This document shows, piece after piece, positions 43,899-52,376 of a stretch of 64,000 bases of DNA. Every line of letters starts with the position of its first letter. Position 1 is the stretch's first letter. This stretch comes from Variovorax sp. ZS18.2.2. Its GTDB lineage: Bacteria; Pseudomonadota; Gammaproteobacteria; Burkholderiales; Burkholderiaceae_C. Where the stretch lies: positions 427,841-491,840 of the forward strand of contig NZ_JANLNM010000005.1 in the NCBI RefSeq assembly GCF_024701975.1, in the 5' to 3' direction. The position numbers were made by a program, and so were the translations under genes. The notes beneath the pieces were generated by a model. The model had not been told where the DNA came from. It did not search any database and saw nothing but the letters and a program-made list of their open reading frames with translations.

Positions 43899-44744
43899 TC
43901 AGGACCCGCCGGAAAAAAGTGCGTTGATCTCGCCTGCGGACAGCATCCCGGCGCCCATCACGCGAAAGCCGGCGTCGCTGCCGTCGAAGGCCTCGGCGGC
44001 GATTCGGTCGAGCAGTCCGAGCGCCGCCTGCAGCGGGCCGCAGCCCAGGCTGATGCGGCGCGCACCCGCGCCTGCGAGCACCGCGACCGGCGGCGCCTGG
44101 GTGTGGCCCGCATAGACGTTCACCGGCAAGGGCGCCGCCGCAGCGAGACCCGCGATTTCCTCCAGCTTCGACATGCCCGGCACGAAGATGCCATCGGCGC
44201 CGGCCGATGCGTAGAGACGGGCGCGCCGCAGCGTGTCTTCGTAGCGCGCGGCGGGGTCGTCGTTGGCGACGAAGTAGGTGTCGGTGCGGGCGTTGATGAA
44301 GAAGCGCGCATCGAGCCGGCGCAGCGCCTCGATCCGCTCGCACAGGATTTCCGGCGGCGCGAGCTCCCGCGTGCCGGGCAGCGTGCCGTCTTCGATGTTG
44401 ATGCCCACCGCGCCCATGTCGATGAACGCGCGCACCACGTCGCGCACGGCCTCGGTGCTGTCGCCGAAGCCGCGTTCGATGTCGACCGTGACCGGCACGC
44501 TAGTCACGCGGCAGATGCGCGCGGTGGCCGCCAGCAGTTCGCCCACCGGCACGCGCTCGCCGTCCGCATAACCGAGCGCCCAGGCGATGCCCGCGCTGGT
44601 GGTGGCGATGGCTTTGGCCCCGGCGCGCTCGACGATGCGCGCGCTGACCGCGTCCCACGCGTTCACGAGCACCAGCGGATCGGGGCCGGCGTGGAGTCGA
44701 TGGAAGTGTTCTGTCTGCTGTTGTCGTGTGTCGATGGATGGCAT
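43899..44744 (-). CDS. Isocitrate lyase/PEP mutase family enzyme
   Basis: 281-residue TIM-barrel enzyme. The family core is visible: LVLVNAWDAVSARIVERAGA, then ATTSAGIAWALGY, PVTVDIERGFGDS with the metal-binding Asp, GINIEDGT, and INARTDTYF. The catalytic loop Cys of true isocitrate lyase is not present, so it is nearer to the oxaloacetate decarboxylase or carboxyphosphonoenolpyruvate mutase-like group, reaction unknown. It lies 104 bp after the PaiB-like gene and 21 bp before bioM. Confidence 0.88.
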   Translation of the reverse strand: MPSIDTRQQQTEHFHRLHAGPDPLVLVNAWDAVSARIVERAGAKAIATTSAGIAWALGYADGERVPVGELLAATARICRVTSVPVTVDIERGFGDSTEAVRDVVRAFIDMGAVGINIEDGTLPGTRELAPPEILCERIEALRRLDARFFINARTDTYFVANDDPAARYEDTLRRARLYASAGADGIFVPGMSKLEEIAGLAAAAPLPVNVYAGHTQAPPVAVLAGAGARRISLGCGPLQAALGLLDRIAAEAFDGSDAGFRVMGAGMLSAGEINALFSGGS

Positions 44745-44848
44745 GGCGGATTGACCTGGATGCGTGGAGGAATGAGGCAAGCGTAGTGGCGCCTTGCATC
44801 CAGGACTTGGAGAAAACTGCGGTCCAGGCGTGAACCGCTTGCGCGTCG

Positions 44849-45472
44849 TCAGGGCACGATCAACGACGCCACGGCGCGTGCCGAGGGAGCGTTTTCGAGG
44901 GCCAGGTGTTCGATCAGGCTGCGCCGGTCGGCCTCGGTGCGTTGCTGCGACAGGAACCGCTTGCCGGTCAACGACTGGATGTCGATCTCGAAGCCCACCA
45001 GCCGTTGCGACGCGTCCTGCACGAATTCCTGCGATGCATCGTCCAGCGACCAGGGTTCGGCGCGCCCTGCCTCCTGCGACGCGGTGAGCGAGGCCAGGTG
45101 GGCCAGCACCCAGGCCGGGTCGTCGACGAACCGCAGGACGCCCTGTGCCTGGACTGCCGCATAGTTCCAGCTGGGCGCCAGCCGGCCGCTGCGCTGTCCG
45201 TTGACGTACCAGCGCGGCGAGATGTAGGCGTTCGGACTCTGGAACACGGCCGTCACCCGGCTGCCGTCCGGAACGCCTGTGAACAGCGCGTGGCTTCTTG
45301 CAACATGGCCCCGGAGCGTTCCGTGAACGCCGATGTCGCAGACCTCCAGCGGGAGCAGGTTGGCCTCTGCAGCGCCGTCTGCCACGGTGACCAGGGTCGC
45401 CAGGGGATAGGCGCTCATGAGCCGCAGAAGCTCGTGCCGTGCCTCCACCGAAAACAGGGGCTGTGTGTGCAT
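44849..45472 (-). CDS. PaiB-family FMN-binding protein (putative transcriptional regulator)
   Basis: 207-residue split-barrel FMN-binding protein. Family phrases are LATLVTVADGAAEANLLPLE, GHVARSHALF, VTAVFQSPNAYISPRWY, then SWNYAAVQAQGVLRFVDD and KRFLSQQRTEADRRSLIEHL. PaiB of Bacillus is described as a negative regulator of sporulation and protease genes, but most members are uncharacterised. The ATG at 45472 gives MHTQPLFS. It is divergent from yebC across a 171-bp gap. Confidence 0.9.
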   Translation of the reverse strand: MHTQPLFSVEARHELLRLMSAYPLATLVTVADGAAEANLLPLEVCDIGVHGTLRGHVARSHALFTGVPDGSRVTAVFQSPNAYISPRWYVNGQRSGRLAPSWNYAAVQAQGVLRFVDDPAWVLAHLASLTASQEAGRAEPWSLDDASQEFVQDASQRLVGFEIDIQSLTGKRFLSQQRTEADRRSLIEHLALENAPSARAVASLIVP

Positions 45473-45643
45473 GCACCAAGTATCTGGTTGCGCCCGGCCG
45501 GCGGCTGTCGCCAGGGAGTCCGCAGCCTGTGGTTCCACCCCTGGCGCGCTCCGGCTACAGTTGTCGCCCCAAACCGGTCATCCCGCCGTTCAGGCCCGAG
45601 CGCCAGGCAAGGCACCGTACACAACATACAAGGAACATCCGCC

Positions 45644-46357
45644 ATGGGCGCACAGTGGAAAGCAAAGCACAAGGACCTGGCCGCCAATGCCAAGGGCCGC
45701 CTGTTCGGAAAACTGGCCAAGGAAATCATGATGGCCGCGCGCAACGGCGCCGACCCGGCCTCCAATTCGCGCCTGCGGCTGGTGGTGGAGCAGGCCCGCA
45801 AGGTCTCGATGCCCAAGGACACGCTGGACCGCGCCATCAAGAAGGGCGCAGGCCTCACGGGCGAGGCGGTGCATTTCGAGCATGTGATCTACGAAGGCTT
45901 CGCGCCGCACCGCGTGCCGGTGATGGTCGAGTGCCTGACCGACAACGTGAACCGCACCGCGCCTGAAATGCGCGTGCTGTTCCGCAAGGGCCAACTGGGC
46001 ACCTCGGGCTCGGTGTCGTGGGACTTCGACCACGTCGGCATGATCGAAGCCGAGCCCGCGAATGCCACGGCCGACCCCGAGGTCGCCGCCATCGAAGCCG
46101 GCGCGCAGGACTTCGAGCCGGCCGGCGAAAGCAATGCCACCGTGTTCCTGACCGACCCGACCGACCTGGACCTCGTGAGCCGCGCGCTGCCGGCGCAGGG
46201 CTTCACCGTGCTCTCGGCCAAGCTCGGCTACAAGCCGAAGAACCCGGTCGATCCGGCCAGCCTGAGCGCCGCGGACCTGGAGGAAGTCGAAGTCTTCCTG
46301 GCGGCCATCGACGCGAACGACGATGTGCAGAACGTGTACGTGGGCCTGGCGGGCTGA
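45644..46357 (+). CDS. YebC/PmpR-family protein
   Basis: 237-residue YebC-family protein, related to transcriptional regulators and to translation factors that relieve ribosome stalling at proline runs. It starts MGAQWKAKHKDLAANAKGRL (the family usually has GHSKWAN near the start, here varied) and contains NSRLRLVVEQARKVSMPKDT, DRAIKKGAG and YEGFAPHRVPVMVECLTDN. The N-terminal variation puts it in the YeeN-like branch rather than YebC proper. An AAGGAA site precedes the ATG. Confidence 0.9.
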   Translation: MGAQWKAKHKDLAANAKGRLFGKLAKEIMMAARNGADPASNSRLRLVVEQARKVSMPKDTLDRAIKKGAGLTGEAVHFEHVIYEGFAPHRVPVMVECLTDNVNRTAPEMRVLFRKGQLGTSGSVSWDFDHVGMIEAEPANATADPEVAAIEAGAQDFEPAGESNATVFLTDPTDLDLVSRALPAQGFTVLSAKLGYKPKNPVDPASLSAADLEEVEVFLAAIDANDDVQNVYVGLAG

Positions 46358-46384
46358 AGCCTTCTTCGCTTACGAGAGACACCG

Positions 46385-46813
46385 GTGACAAGCCCCGGGA
46401 CAACCACCGTCCGCACGCTCGCCGGCAAGTGCCTGTGCGGCGCCGTCCACTACGCGGTGGCCGACGCGTTCACCTACGCCCTCAACTGCCACTGCGCGGA
46501 CTGCCGACGTGCGACGGGCTCGGCCTTCAAGCCCTTCGCCGGCATCGAGCGGCACAAGCTGGCGATCACGCAGGGCGGCGACACGCTGTTGATCCACGGC
46601 GAGGAAAACGCCGGCGACATCCACTGCGGCAAGTGCGGCTCGTTCCTGTATTCAGTGGTGCGCGAGGGCATGTTCGTGCACGTCACCCTGGGCACGCTGG
46701 TGGACGATCCGTCCATCCGCCCCAGCGCGCACATCTTCGTCGGCTCGAAGGCGCCGTGGTTCACCATCAACGACGACCTGCCCCAGCACCAGGGGCACGC
46801 GGGCGCCGACTGA
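46385..46813 (+). CDS. GFA/CENP-V-fold zinc protein
   Basis: 142-residue protein of the glutathione-dependent formaldehyde-activating (GFA) family. Zinc ligands are visible in GKCLCGAVHY, NCHCADCRRATGSAF and the second site HCGKCGSFLY. Members are mostly of unknown function; formaldehyde activation is shown only for a few. It starts with GTG, 27 bp after the yebC-like gene, so the two are probably cotranscribed. It is convergent with the histidine kinase gene, 9 bp between stops. Confidence 0.88.
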   Translation: MTSPGTTTVRTLAGKCLCGAVHYAVADAFTYALNCHCADCRRATGSAFKPFAGIERHKLAITQGGDTLLIHGEENAGDIHCGKCGSFLYSVVREGMFVHVTLGTLVDDPSIRPSAHIFVGSKAPWFTINDDLPQHQGHAGAD

Positions 46814-46822
46814 GCGCGGGCT

Positions 46823-48805
46823 TCAAGCCTTCCGCGGCTTGCGCTGCAACGGCAGCCACAGCGTGAACAGCGTGCCGCTCGGCCCCGAGCGCCAGCTGAC
46901 GCCCCCGCCGACGGCCTGCGCGCGGCGCAGCTGGTTCTGCATGCCGCGCCCGCCGGCCTCGGCCATCGCCTTGTCGACATCGAAGCCGCCCTGGCCGTTG
47001 TCCTCGATGGTCACGCGCACACCCTCGGCCTCGGGCACGGTGCCCACGCGGATCTCGGTGGCGCGGGTGTGGCGCAGGATGTTGGCGATGCTCTCCTGCA
47101 CGATGCGCAGGATGTGCAGCGCGCTGGTCGGGTCGAGCCAGTCGATCGGGGGAATCTCCTGCACCTCCCACCGCAGCGTGACGCCGGACCCCTCGAGCCG
47201 GGGGCCGAGGCGGTAGCGCAGCGTGGCCAGCAGGAGCAGCAGGTCGTCCTCGAGCGGCTCCATCGAATCGATGGTGAGCTTCAGGTCGTCCAGGCAGCTT
47301 CTGAGGATGTGCGACACCTTCTCGTCGCTGAGGCGCCCGTTCTCCACCGAGCGGATCGCGCTGATGAGCGATGAGCCCAGGCCGTCGTGCATGTCCTGCA
47401 TCAGGCGCTGGCGCTCGTCGCCGATGGTCTGGCGCTTCTCCACCTCGCGCAGCCGGCGGTGGCTCTGTTCGAGCTCGGCCTCGCGGACCTGCAGGCGCTC
47501 GGCCAGGCTGGCGTTGACCAGCTCCACCTCCGCGATGGCGTTGACGTAGCGCCGGTACATCAGCGCGCCGAAGACCGTGAAGGTGACGGCGTTGGTGTAG
47601 GCACCCAGGTACCAGCCCTCGGGGCTCACGAAGTTGTTCTGCAGCAGCCAGTCGGACAGGCCCAGCAGCACGCACATGCCGATGCCGACGGCCACCAGCC
47701 GGCCCTCGTTCGAGCGCCGCCAGGCACTGACGCCGCCCACCAGCGCGACGGCACTGCCCATGAGGGCCGCGCCGACGTAGATGAGCGGCGTGACCTGCGG
47801 CGTGTTCCTCAGTATCGAAAGACCCGGCAGGGTCAGCACGCCGATCAGCACGGTCCAGCCGACGACCCCGTACGTCAGCCACTTGAGCGGATGGCCATGC
47901 AACTGGCGCAGCGCGAAGTGCACCACCGCGACCAGCCAGAACAGCGAGTTGACCGTCAACCAGGCGAACCAGTCGTTGGCCACCGGCAGGCCCACGTAGA
48001 AATGCAGGCTCCGCAGGAACGAGGTGGTCGCGAGGTTGAAGAAAAGCAGGTAGCCGGTTTCATGCCGGCGCCTGAACCACACGAACAGCGCGAACAGGCC
48101 CACGGCCATGAAGGCAGCGCCGAGCATGGCGGGCAGGTCCTGCTGGAACCACAGGCGCTTGTTGTAGCGGTCCTTCAGCGAATCGACCGGGCCCAGCCAC
48201 AGCGAGGACACCGCCACCTGCGCATTGCGCGTGTGCTCCAGGCGGATGAGGATTTCCTTGAGCGGCACCGCATCGGGCGTCTTCTCGATCACCACCCACA
48301 GCGGGGTGCGGGTGCTGTTCCACAGCGGCCCTTTTTCCTGCGCGCGATGAACCAGCCGGCCGTCGGCATACACCGCGATGGTGCCGTCGGTCTTGATGCG
48401 CACGCCGTACAGCGCAAGCGGGCCGGTGGAAACGGGCAGGTCGCGCACGGACACGCGCAGCCAGGTGGTGCGGGTCGCGCTGGCGATGAAGCGGCCGTCG
48501 GCCTGGCGCAGCAGCGCGATGGGCAGGGACAGGGGCAGCTCGATGGGCTGCCAGGTGTCGGGCAAGGCCCGGCTGTCCATGACGATCGAGGGTTCTCGAA
48601 AGCCCGGTGCTTCGGTGACCTGCCAGTCGGCATGGGTGATCTGCGTTGCCGGCACGCCCGGCGCGGCGGACGAGCCGCCGAAGAAGACGATCATGACCGC
48701 CAGGAGGGCGAGGGAAGCGGCCAGCACCACGTTCGCCCACAGCGGGGCGGCGCGGTATTTCGAGAGGTGTCCGAGCAGCCACGCATGCAGCCGGTGCGGG
48801 AACAT
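46823..48805 (-). CDS. Orphan NarL-type sensor histidine kinase with 7TM module
   Basis: 660-residue kinase. An N-terminal transmembrane helix (about 25-42) leads to a periplasmic beta-rich sensor domain (to about 215). Seven transmembrane helices of the 7TMR-DISM type follow (about 225-430), then a coiled coil, LAERLQVREAELEQSHRRLR. The HisKA_3 domain has the phosphorylated His in RQRLMQDMHDGLGSSLI, and the ATPase domain has EDNGQGGFDVDKA and GGRGMQNQL. The expected NarL/LuxR-type partner is not next to it. The leader upstream carries stem-loops. Confidence 0.88.
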   Translation of the reverse strand: MFPHRLHAWLLGHLSKYRAAPLWANVVLAASLALLAVMIVFFGGSSAAPGVPATQITHADWQVTEAPGFREPSIVMDSRALPDTWQPIELPLSLPIALLRQADGRFIASATRTTWLRVSVRDLPVSTGPLALYGVRIKTDGTIAVYADGRLVHRAQEKGPLWNSTRTPLWVVIEKTPDAVPLKEILIRLEHTRNAQVAVSSLWLGPVDSLKDRYNKRLWFQQDLPAMLGAAFMAVGLFALFVWFRRRHETGYLLFFNLATTSFLRSLHFYVGLPVANDWFAWLTVNSLFWLVAVVHFALRQLHGHPLKWLTYGVVGWTVLIGVLTLPGLSILRNTPQVTPLIYVGAALMGSAVALVGGVSAWRRSNEGRLVAVGIGMCVLLGLSDWLLQNNFVSPEGWYLGAYTNAVTFTVFGALMYRRYVNAIAEVELVNASLAERLQVREAELEQSHRRLREVEKRQTIGDERQRLMQDMHDGLGSSLISAIRSVENGRLSDEKVSHILRSCLDDLKLTIDSMEPLEDDLLLLLATLRYRLGPRLEGSGVTLRWEVQEIPPIDWLDPTSALHILRIVQESIANILRHTRATEIRVGTVPEAEGVRVTIEDNGQGGFDVDKAMAEAGGRGMQNQLRRAQAVGGGVSWRSGPSGTLFTLWLPLQRKPRKA

Positions 48806-48924
48806 GAAACTGGTGTTCTTCAGAAGAATGAAGTTGTCGCGGGCAGAAGTGCCCGAACGACAGTGCTGGCGGGATTTTCCCCGCTTTTTTGCGGGGCTCC
48901 TGTTTGCCCTGCGGATCGGCGTTG
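48806..48924 (-). promoter_or_regulatory. Leader of the histidine kinase gene with stem-loops
   Basis: The 119-bp gap before the kinase start holds GGGCA-GAAG-TGCCC (48841-48854) and CCCCGC-N6-GCGGGG (48879-48896). The second can also pair differently with an adjacent CCCGC, giving two exclusive structures. Neither is followed by a U-tract in the minus direction. An attenuation or termination role for the upstream operon is possible. Confidence 0.35.
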
Positions 48925-49779
48925 CTAGACGCTGAATTCCATCTCGCCGTCGATGCGGTAGCGATGCGCCAGCCCCACGCCGTTCAGTGCCTTGTCGCGG
49001 TAGTAGCGGAACGCGATGTAGTGGGCGTCCCGCTCCATCAGGGCTCTCTTCTGCGCATCGACGACCCGCCACTGCCCGTCGACCAGCACTTCGGCCCAAT
49101 CGTGGAAATCCATCGGCCGGGGCGCGAAGCTGCGGTCCGTGACATAGCCTTCGACCATGCGGGCCGGGATGCCCGATGCACGGCACAGGGCCACGACGAG
49201 GCAGGCGTATTCGGAACAATCTCCGCGCCGTTGGCGCAGCGCATAGAGGGCGCCGAAGTCCTCCGGCATGTAGCCCGCGTAATCCATGCTCGCGGCAACG
49301 AAGTCGTAGATGTTGCGCAGGGTTTGCGCATCGGTCGCGGACTTCAGCGCCAGTGCCTGCGCGGCGATCGCTTCGTGGTCCGATTCGATGTAGCGCTCCG
49401 GCGCCAGCCAGTCCCGCGCATCCCTGGCCGCGGGCAACGGCGCCGCGCTTTGCTTCAGGTTGACCGTCAGCGCCGCCACGCGTCGCGCGTACGCGCCGAG
49501 CCTGTCGATGGCAACGAAGAGGATGGTGTGCCCCAGCGGATCGCTCTGCAGTTCGTGCGGCAGGCCGGTCTCGACGCCGTCCAGCGTCCACCAGGCGTTC
49601 CGGCGCACGGGCAGGTACATCCAGAGCCGCTGGACCGGCAGGTCGGTCGCGCCGGGGTTGTTCATGCCGAAGTTGAAGCGAAGCTGCAACTCCCCCTGCG
49701 CGGCAAGGCTGCTGCACATTGGCATGAGGGCGCCGCCGGCCAGTACGCCGGCCGCCCTGATCCACGCACGCCGCTGCAT
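48925..49779 (-). CDS. Exported transglutaminase-like cysteine peptidase fold protein
   Basis: 284-residue protein. The N-terminus MQRRAWIRAAGVLAGGALM is a twin-arginine-like or lipoprotein-like signal (LMPMC could be a lipobox). The transglutaminase-like core carries the triad: Cys in RRGDCSEYACLVVAL, His in DFHDWAEVLV and Asp in WRVVDAQK. Typical roles are proteolysis, peptide ligation or amidation of periplasmic proteins. The ATG at 49779 is preferred to one 42 bp upstream. It begins 7 bp after the rhodanese-like gene and is the last gene of the secretion operon. Confidence 0.85.
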   Translation of the reverse strand: MQRRAWIRAAGVLAGGALMPMCSSLAAQGELQLRFNFGMNNPGATDLPVQRLWMYLPVRRNAWWTLDGVETGLPHELQSDPLGHTILFVAIDRLGAYARRVAALTVNLKQSAAPLPAARDARDWLAPERYIESDHEAIAAQALALKSATDAQTLRNIYDFVAASMDYAGYMPEDFGALYALRQRRGDCSEYACLVVALCRASGIPARMVEGYVTDRSFAPRPMDFHDWAEVLVDGQWRVVDAQKRALMERDAHYIAFRYYRDKALNGVGLAHRYRIDGEMEFSV

Positions 49780-49786
49780 GGCCACT

Positions 49787-50710
49787 TCAACCGCAGCGCG
49801 GTTGCTTGGGTCCGCGGGCATGTGCGGCCCATGCGGCCTCCTGCGAGCGCAGGAAGCCCTTCAACGCGGGGGCGCCGCCCGTGTACACCAGCAGCGGCGT
49901 GGGAGCCACCACCTGGCTGTACTGGCGGAACGTGGCCTCGGACATCGCACCGTCGACCACCACCGTCACATTGGCAAGCACCGTCTTCTGCTCCTTGCGG
50001 CGTCGCTCCACGGCGCCGGCGAGGGCTCGCAGCGCTGTGTCCGAGGAGATGGACACCCGCGGCGCCAGCGGCAGGAGTTCGGCCGATGCCGGGCTGTTCA
50101 TGACGACGACCAGGCTTTCGGGAAACTGGCTCTGCGCCCACAGTTGCGCGGGGTCGAGTTGCGCGGACTCGAAGGCATCGGGCGCGCCGTGGCCGCTCAC
50201 GGGCAGCTCCTTCGCGAGGTAGCCGGCCATGCCGCCCATCAGCACCTGGACCGACTTGAAGCCCTGGGCCCGCAGCCGCCCGCAGGCCCCGTAGAGCTCG
50301 CGGTCGGACTTGCCATCGCCCACCAGCAGCAAGGGCTTGTCGCGCAGGTGCGTCTTGAGCCGGATGCTTGCCGCGTCGACGCTCATGGCGTTCGCGATAT
50401 GGAACTGCAGGAAGTCGCTCTCGTGGCGCGTGTCGATGACCGTGGCGCCGTTCTTTTGCAGGAAGGCGGTGGCTGCCGAGGCCGGCAGCGCGCAGCCCGC
50501 CTCCAGGCCGCCGTCGGCTCGCCCACTACCGGACAACGCGGCACCGGGCAGCCGCTCGTTCTTGCACATCGAACCCGACTGGGGCATGTCCCGCAGGATG
50601 GACGGCAGCCCCGAATCCGTCTGCGCGCTCGCAGGCACGCAAAGCAACATCGCCGACAAGGCAGCGGCGAACGACACGGTGAGGGTGAGAGAAATCTTCC
50701 TGTTGTGCAT
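49787..50710 (-). CDS. Exported rhodanese-like protein lacking the catalytic Cys
   Basis: 307-residue periplasmic protein. A signal peptide ends near PASAQ. A rhodanese-like domain (about 88-170) contains GATVIDTRHESDFLQFHI, KPLLLVGDGKSDREL and VQVLMGGMAGYLA. The active-site loop, normally starting with Cys, reads VGDGKSD, so sulfurtransferase activity is unlikely. A second, more degenerate similar domain may follow (LVVVMNSPAS, PLLVYTGGAPALKGFL). It lies 17 bp after a pseudopilin gene and 7 bp before the transglutaminase-like gene, so it is part of the secretion operon. Confidence 0.8.
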   Translation of the reverse strand: MHNRKISLTLTVSFAAALSAMLLCVPASAQTDSGLPSILRDMPQSGSMCKNERLPGAALSGSGRADGGLEAGCALPASAATAFLQKNGATVIDTRHESDFLQFHIANAMSVDAASIRLKTHLRDKPLLLVGDGKSDRELYGACGRLRAQGFKSVQVLMGGMAGYLAKELPVSGHGAPDAFESAQLDPAQLWAQSQFPESLVVVMNSPASAELLPLAPRVSISSDTALRALAGAVERRRKEQKTVLANVTVVVDGAMSEATFRQYSQVVAPTPLLVYTGGAPALKGFLRSQEAAWAAHARGPKQPRCG

Positions 50711-50727
50711 GGGCACCTCGGCTCGGT

Positions 50728-51456
50728 TCAAGGTCGTGGGGACGCGGAGAAAGGCGTCGTCGAAAAAGAGGGAAGCGATGTGGCGGAGGTCGACCCGATC
50801 GTCTTGCCTCCGGCCGGCGTTGGCATCTGGGCGAGCGGACCGAAGATCCATTCGGCATAGCTTTGCGCGCCCGTGAAGGCCTGCTCGTCGCCTTCGAAGC
50901 CCGCTTGCTTGATCGGCATGGCCGTCGAGAGCGAATGAATGCCGACGATGCGGCCCGACACCTGGACCAGTCCCCATTCGGCCTTGCCGGTCATCGGATC
51001 GACGAACACCTTGCGCAGATGGCGGCGGATGCCGGGAAAGCGTTCGTCCTTCAGCAGGGCCTCGAGGCTGGCGGGATAGCCGCTCGGATCGTTCTGCGGC
51101 GGCAGCGCGGGCTGGCCGCCTGCGCCAGGAAAATTCGCGCCGCCGCCACCACCGGCGGCAGGCGGCAGCCCTGAAACGGGTTGGCCAGGCCCCATGCCCG
51201 AGGGCAGCGGCAGGCCGCCGGCAGCACCGGCCGTCGGCAGCCGGGCCGCGTAGTAACTGGCGAGCGCGGTGCGGAACTGGCGCCCGATGGCGAGCAGCTC
51301 TTTCTCTCTGTCGCGCTGGCTGACGGTCGTCTGCACATCGGCGGCCACGGTCATGCCGACACCCATGAGCGCGATCAGCAGCAGCATCCAGATGTAGGTG
51401 AACCCCCGCTGCGCGGATGCGGGCGTCCCACGGGATCGACCGTCAGAAGCTCTCAT
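50728..51456 (-). CDS. Type II secretion pseudopilin lacking Glu5
   Basis: 242-residue prepilin-like protein. The peptidase site is QRG/FTYIWMLLLIALMGVG near residue 18, giving a short basic leader. Position +5 of the mature protein is Trp, not the Glu found in most pilins; only GspK-type minor pseudopilins commonly lack it. A Gly/Pro-rich linker (SGMGPGQPVSGLPPAAGGGG) interrupts the globular domain, and the RHLRKVFVDPMTGKAEWGLV region is as in GspG-type pilins. It overlaps the preceding pseudopilin by 14 bp. Confidence 0.85.
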   Translation of the reverse strand: MRASDGRSRGTPASAQRGFTYIWMLLLIALMGVGMTVAADVQTTVSQRDREKELLAIGRQFRTALASYYAARLPTAGAAGGLPLPSGMGPGQPVSGLPPAAGGGGGANFPGAGGQPALPPQNDPSGYPASLEALLKDERFPGIRRHLRKVFVDPMTGKAEWGLVQVSGRIVGIHSLSTAMPIKQAGFEGDEQAFTGAQSYAEWIFGPLAQMPTPAGGKTIGSTSATSLPSFSTTPFSASPRP

Positions 51457-51877
51457 ACGAACGGCCGTCCTTGGTGGCGCCGGACGCCCCGCTCTTGATG
51501 CCGGCGATCCCGGTTTCCTCGGTGTTCTGCGAGGGCAGCAGGATCCAGCTGGTGCGCGACTCGGTCACCGGGTCCGTGGGCACCGCGTGCAGGTAGCGCT
51601 GCTCGACCAGTTCGTCGAGCGTCTTCGGCCAGCGCCCCTTGTCCGCATAGAACTTGTCCAGCGTGATGCGCACGACGCGCAGGTTCTCCTGCAGCACCTG
51701 GTCCTTGGACTTGTCGATCGATCCGAAGTAGCGCGGCGCGGCGATGGTCAGAAGCAGCGCGACGATCGACAACACCACGAGCAGTTCGATCAGGGTGAAG
51801 CCCGCGCGGCGCGCGACTTTTCTTGCGGTGGACGCGCACGCGCGCGAACAACGCACCCGGCATTTGGCAACTGTCAT
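51443..51877 (-). CDS. Type II secretion pseudopilin, GspG-like
   Basis: 144-residue prepilin. A basic leader ends at the peptidase site RRAG/FTLIELLVVLSIVAL, with Glu5 present. The globular part has KSKDQVLQENLRVVRITLDK, RWPKTLDELVEQRYL and PTDPVTESRTSW, a compact GspG-like layout with a C-terminal Ser/Gly-rich end. The ATG overlaps the preceding membrane-protein gene's stop (ATGA), and the stop overlaps the next pseudopilin start by 14 bp. Confidence 0.88.
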   Translation of the reverse strand: MTVAKCRVRCSRACASTARKVARRAGFTLIELLVVLSIVALLLTIAAPRYFGSIDKSKDQVLQENLRVVRITLDKFYADKGRWPKTLDELVEQRYLHAVPTDPVTESRTSWILLPSQNTEETGIAGIKSGASGATKDGRSYESF

Positions 51878-52314
51878 GTCCCGCGAGACCGCTTGAACAA
51901 CGCGAACCAATTGACCGAGATTGGAATATCCCTTTCCAGCGCAAGCTCCTCCAGATACCAAGCTGGCAGTTCGTCGTCTTCATTTTGTGTTTGCCACTCG
52001 AACAAGCTCGGCCCAACGATTCCGAGTCGCTTGTTCTCCCCGTGCAAAACGATCCAGTACCAACCCGGCAACACCTCGATATGGGTGACCTCTCCCCAGC
52101 TGATGATCCGCCGCCCCCAGGGAGAAGAACGTGCAATGAAACGCGGACCGATGCTCGTTTTTCCTAGGAAAAGCAGGCTCAGGGGCGCAATAAGCACTGC
52201 GCATATCAGTAGCTTTTCGCTGCCCTTCCAATAGCTCTGCAACAAGCAGATGGCCGTCGCAATGATCACGCTCCAGAGGTAAGGGGCTTCGGAAATTTGA
52301 ATGGTTTTTGACAT
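51874..52314 (-). CDS. Low-GC two-helix membrane protein of unknown function
   Basis: 146-residue protein with two transmembrane helices near the N-terminus (about 12-27 and 35-50). A soluble part follows that may be a PH-like beta domain (WGEVTHIEVLPGWYWIVLHG) and an acidic EELALERDIPISVNWFALFK end. I do not recognise it. The coding region is close to 50 percent G+C by eye, much below its neighbours, which suggests recent acquisition. Its stop overlaps the next pseudopilin start by 4 bp (ATGA), so it is expressed with the secretion genes. A 62-bp gap precedes it. Confidence 0.75.
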   Translation of the reverse strand: MSKTIQISEAPYLWSVIIATAICLLQSYWKGSEKLLICAVLIAPLSLLFLGKTSIGPRFIARSSPWGRRIISWGEVTHIEVLPGWYWIVLHGENKRLGIVGPSLFEWQTQNEDDELPAWYLEELALERDIPISVNWFALFKRSRGT

Positions 52315-52376
52315 GTTTGTTGCCTATCGAGTTTTCATTCGGGCGGGCACGCTCCGTCTCCAGGCGATGCGGACGA

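Noticed and set aside
46823..49765. Histidine kinase extended upstream to a 980-residue protein
   Set aside because: The extension covers the transglutaminase-like gene in another frame; the ATG at 48805 begins a normal membrane-anchored kinase.
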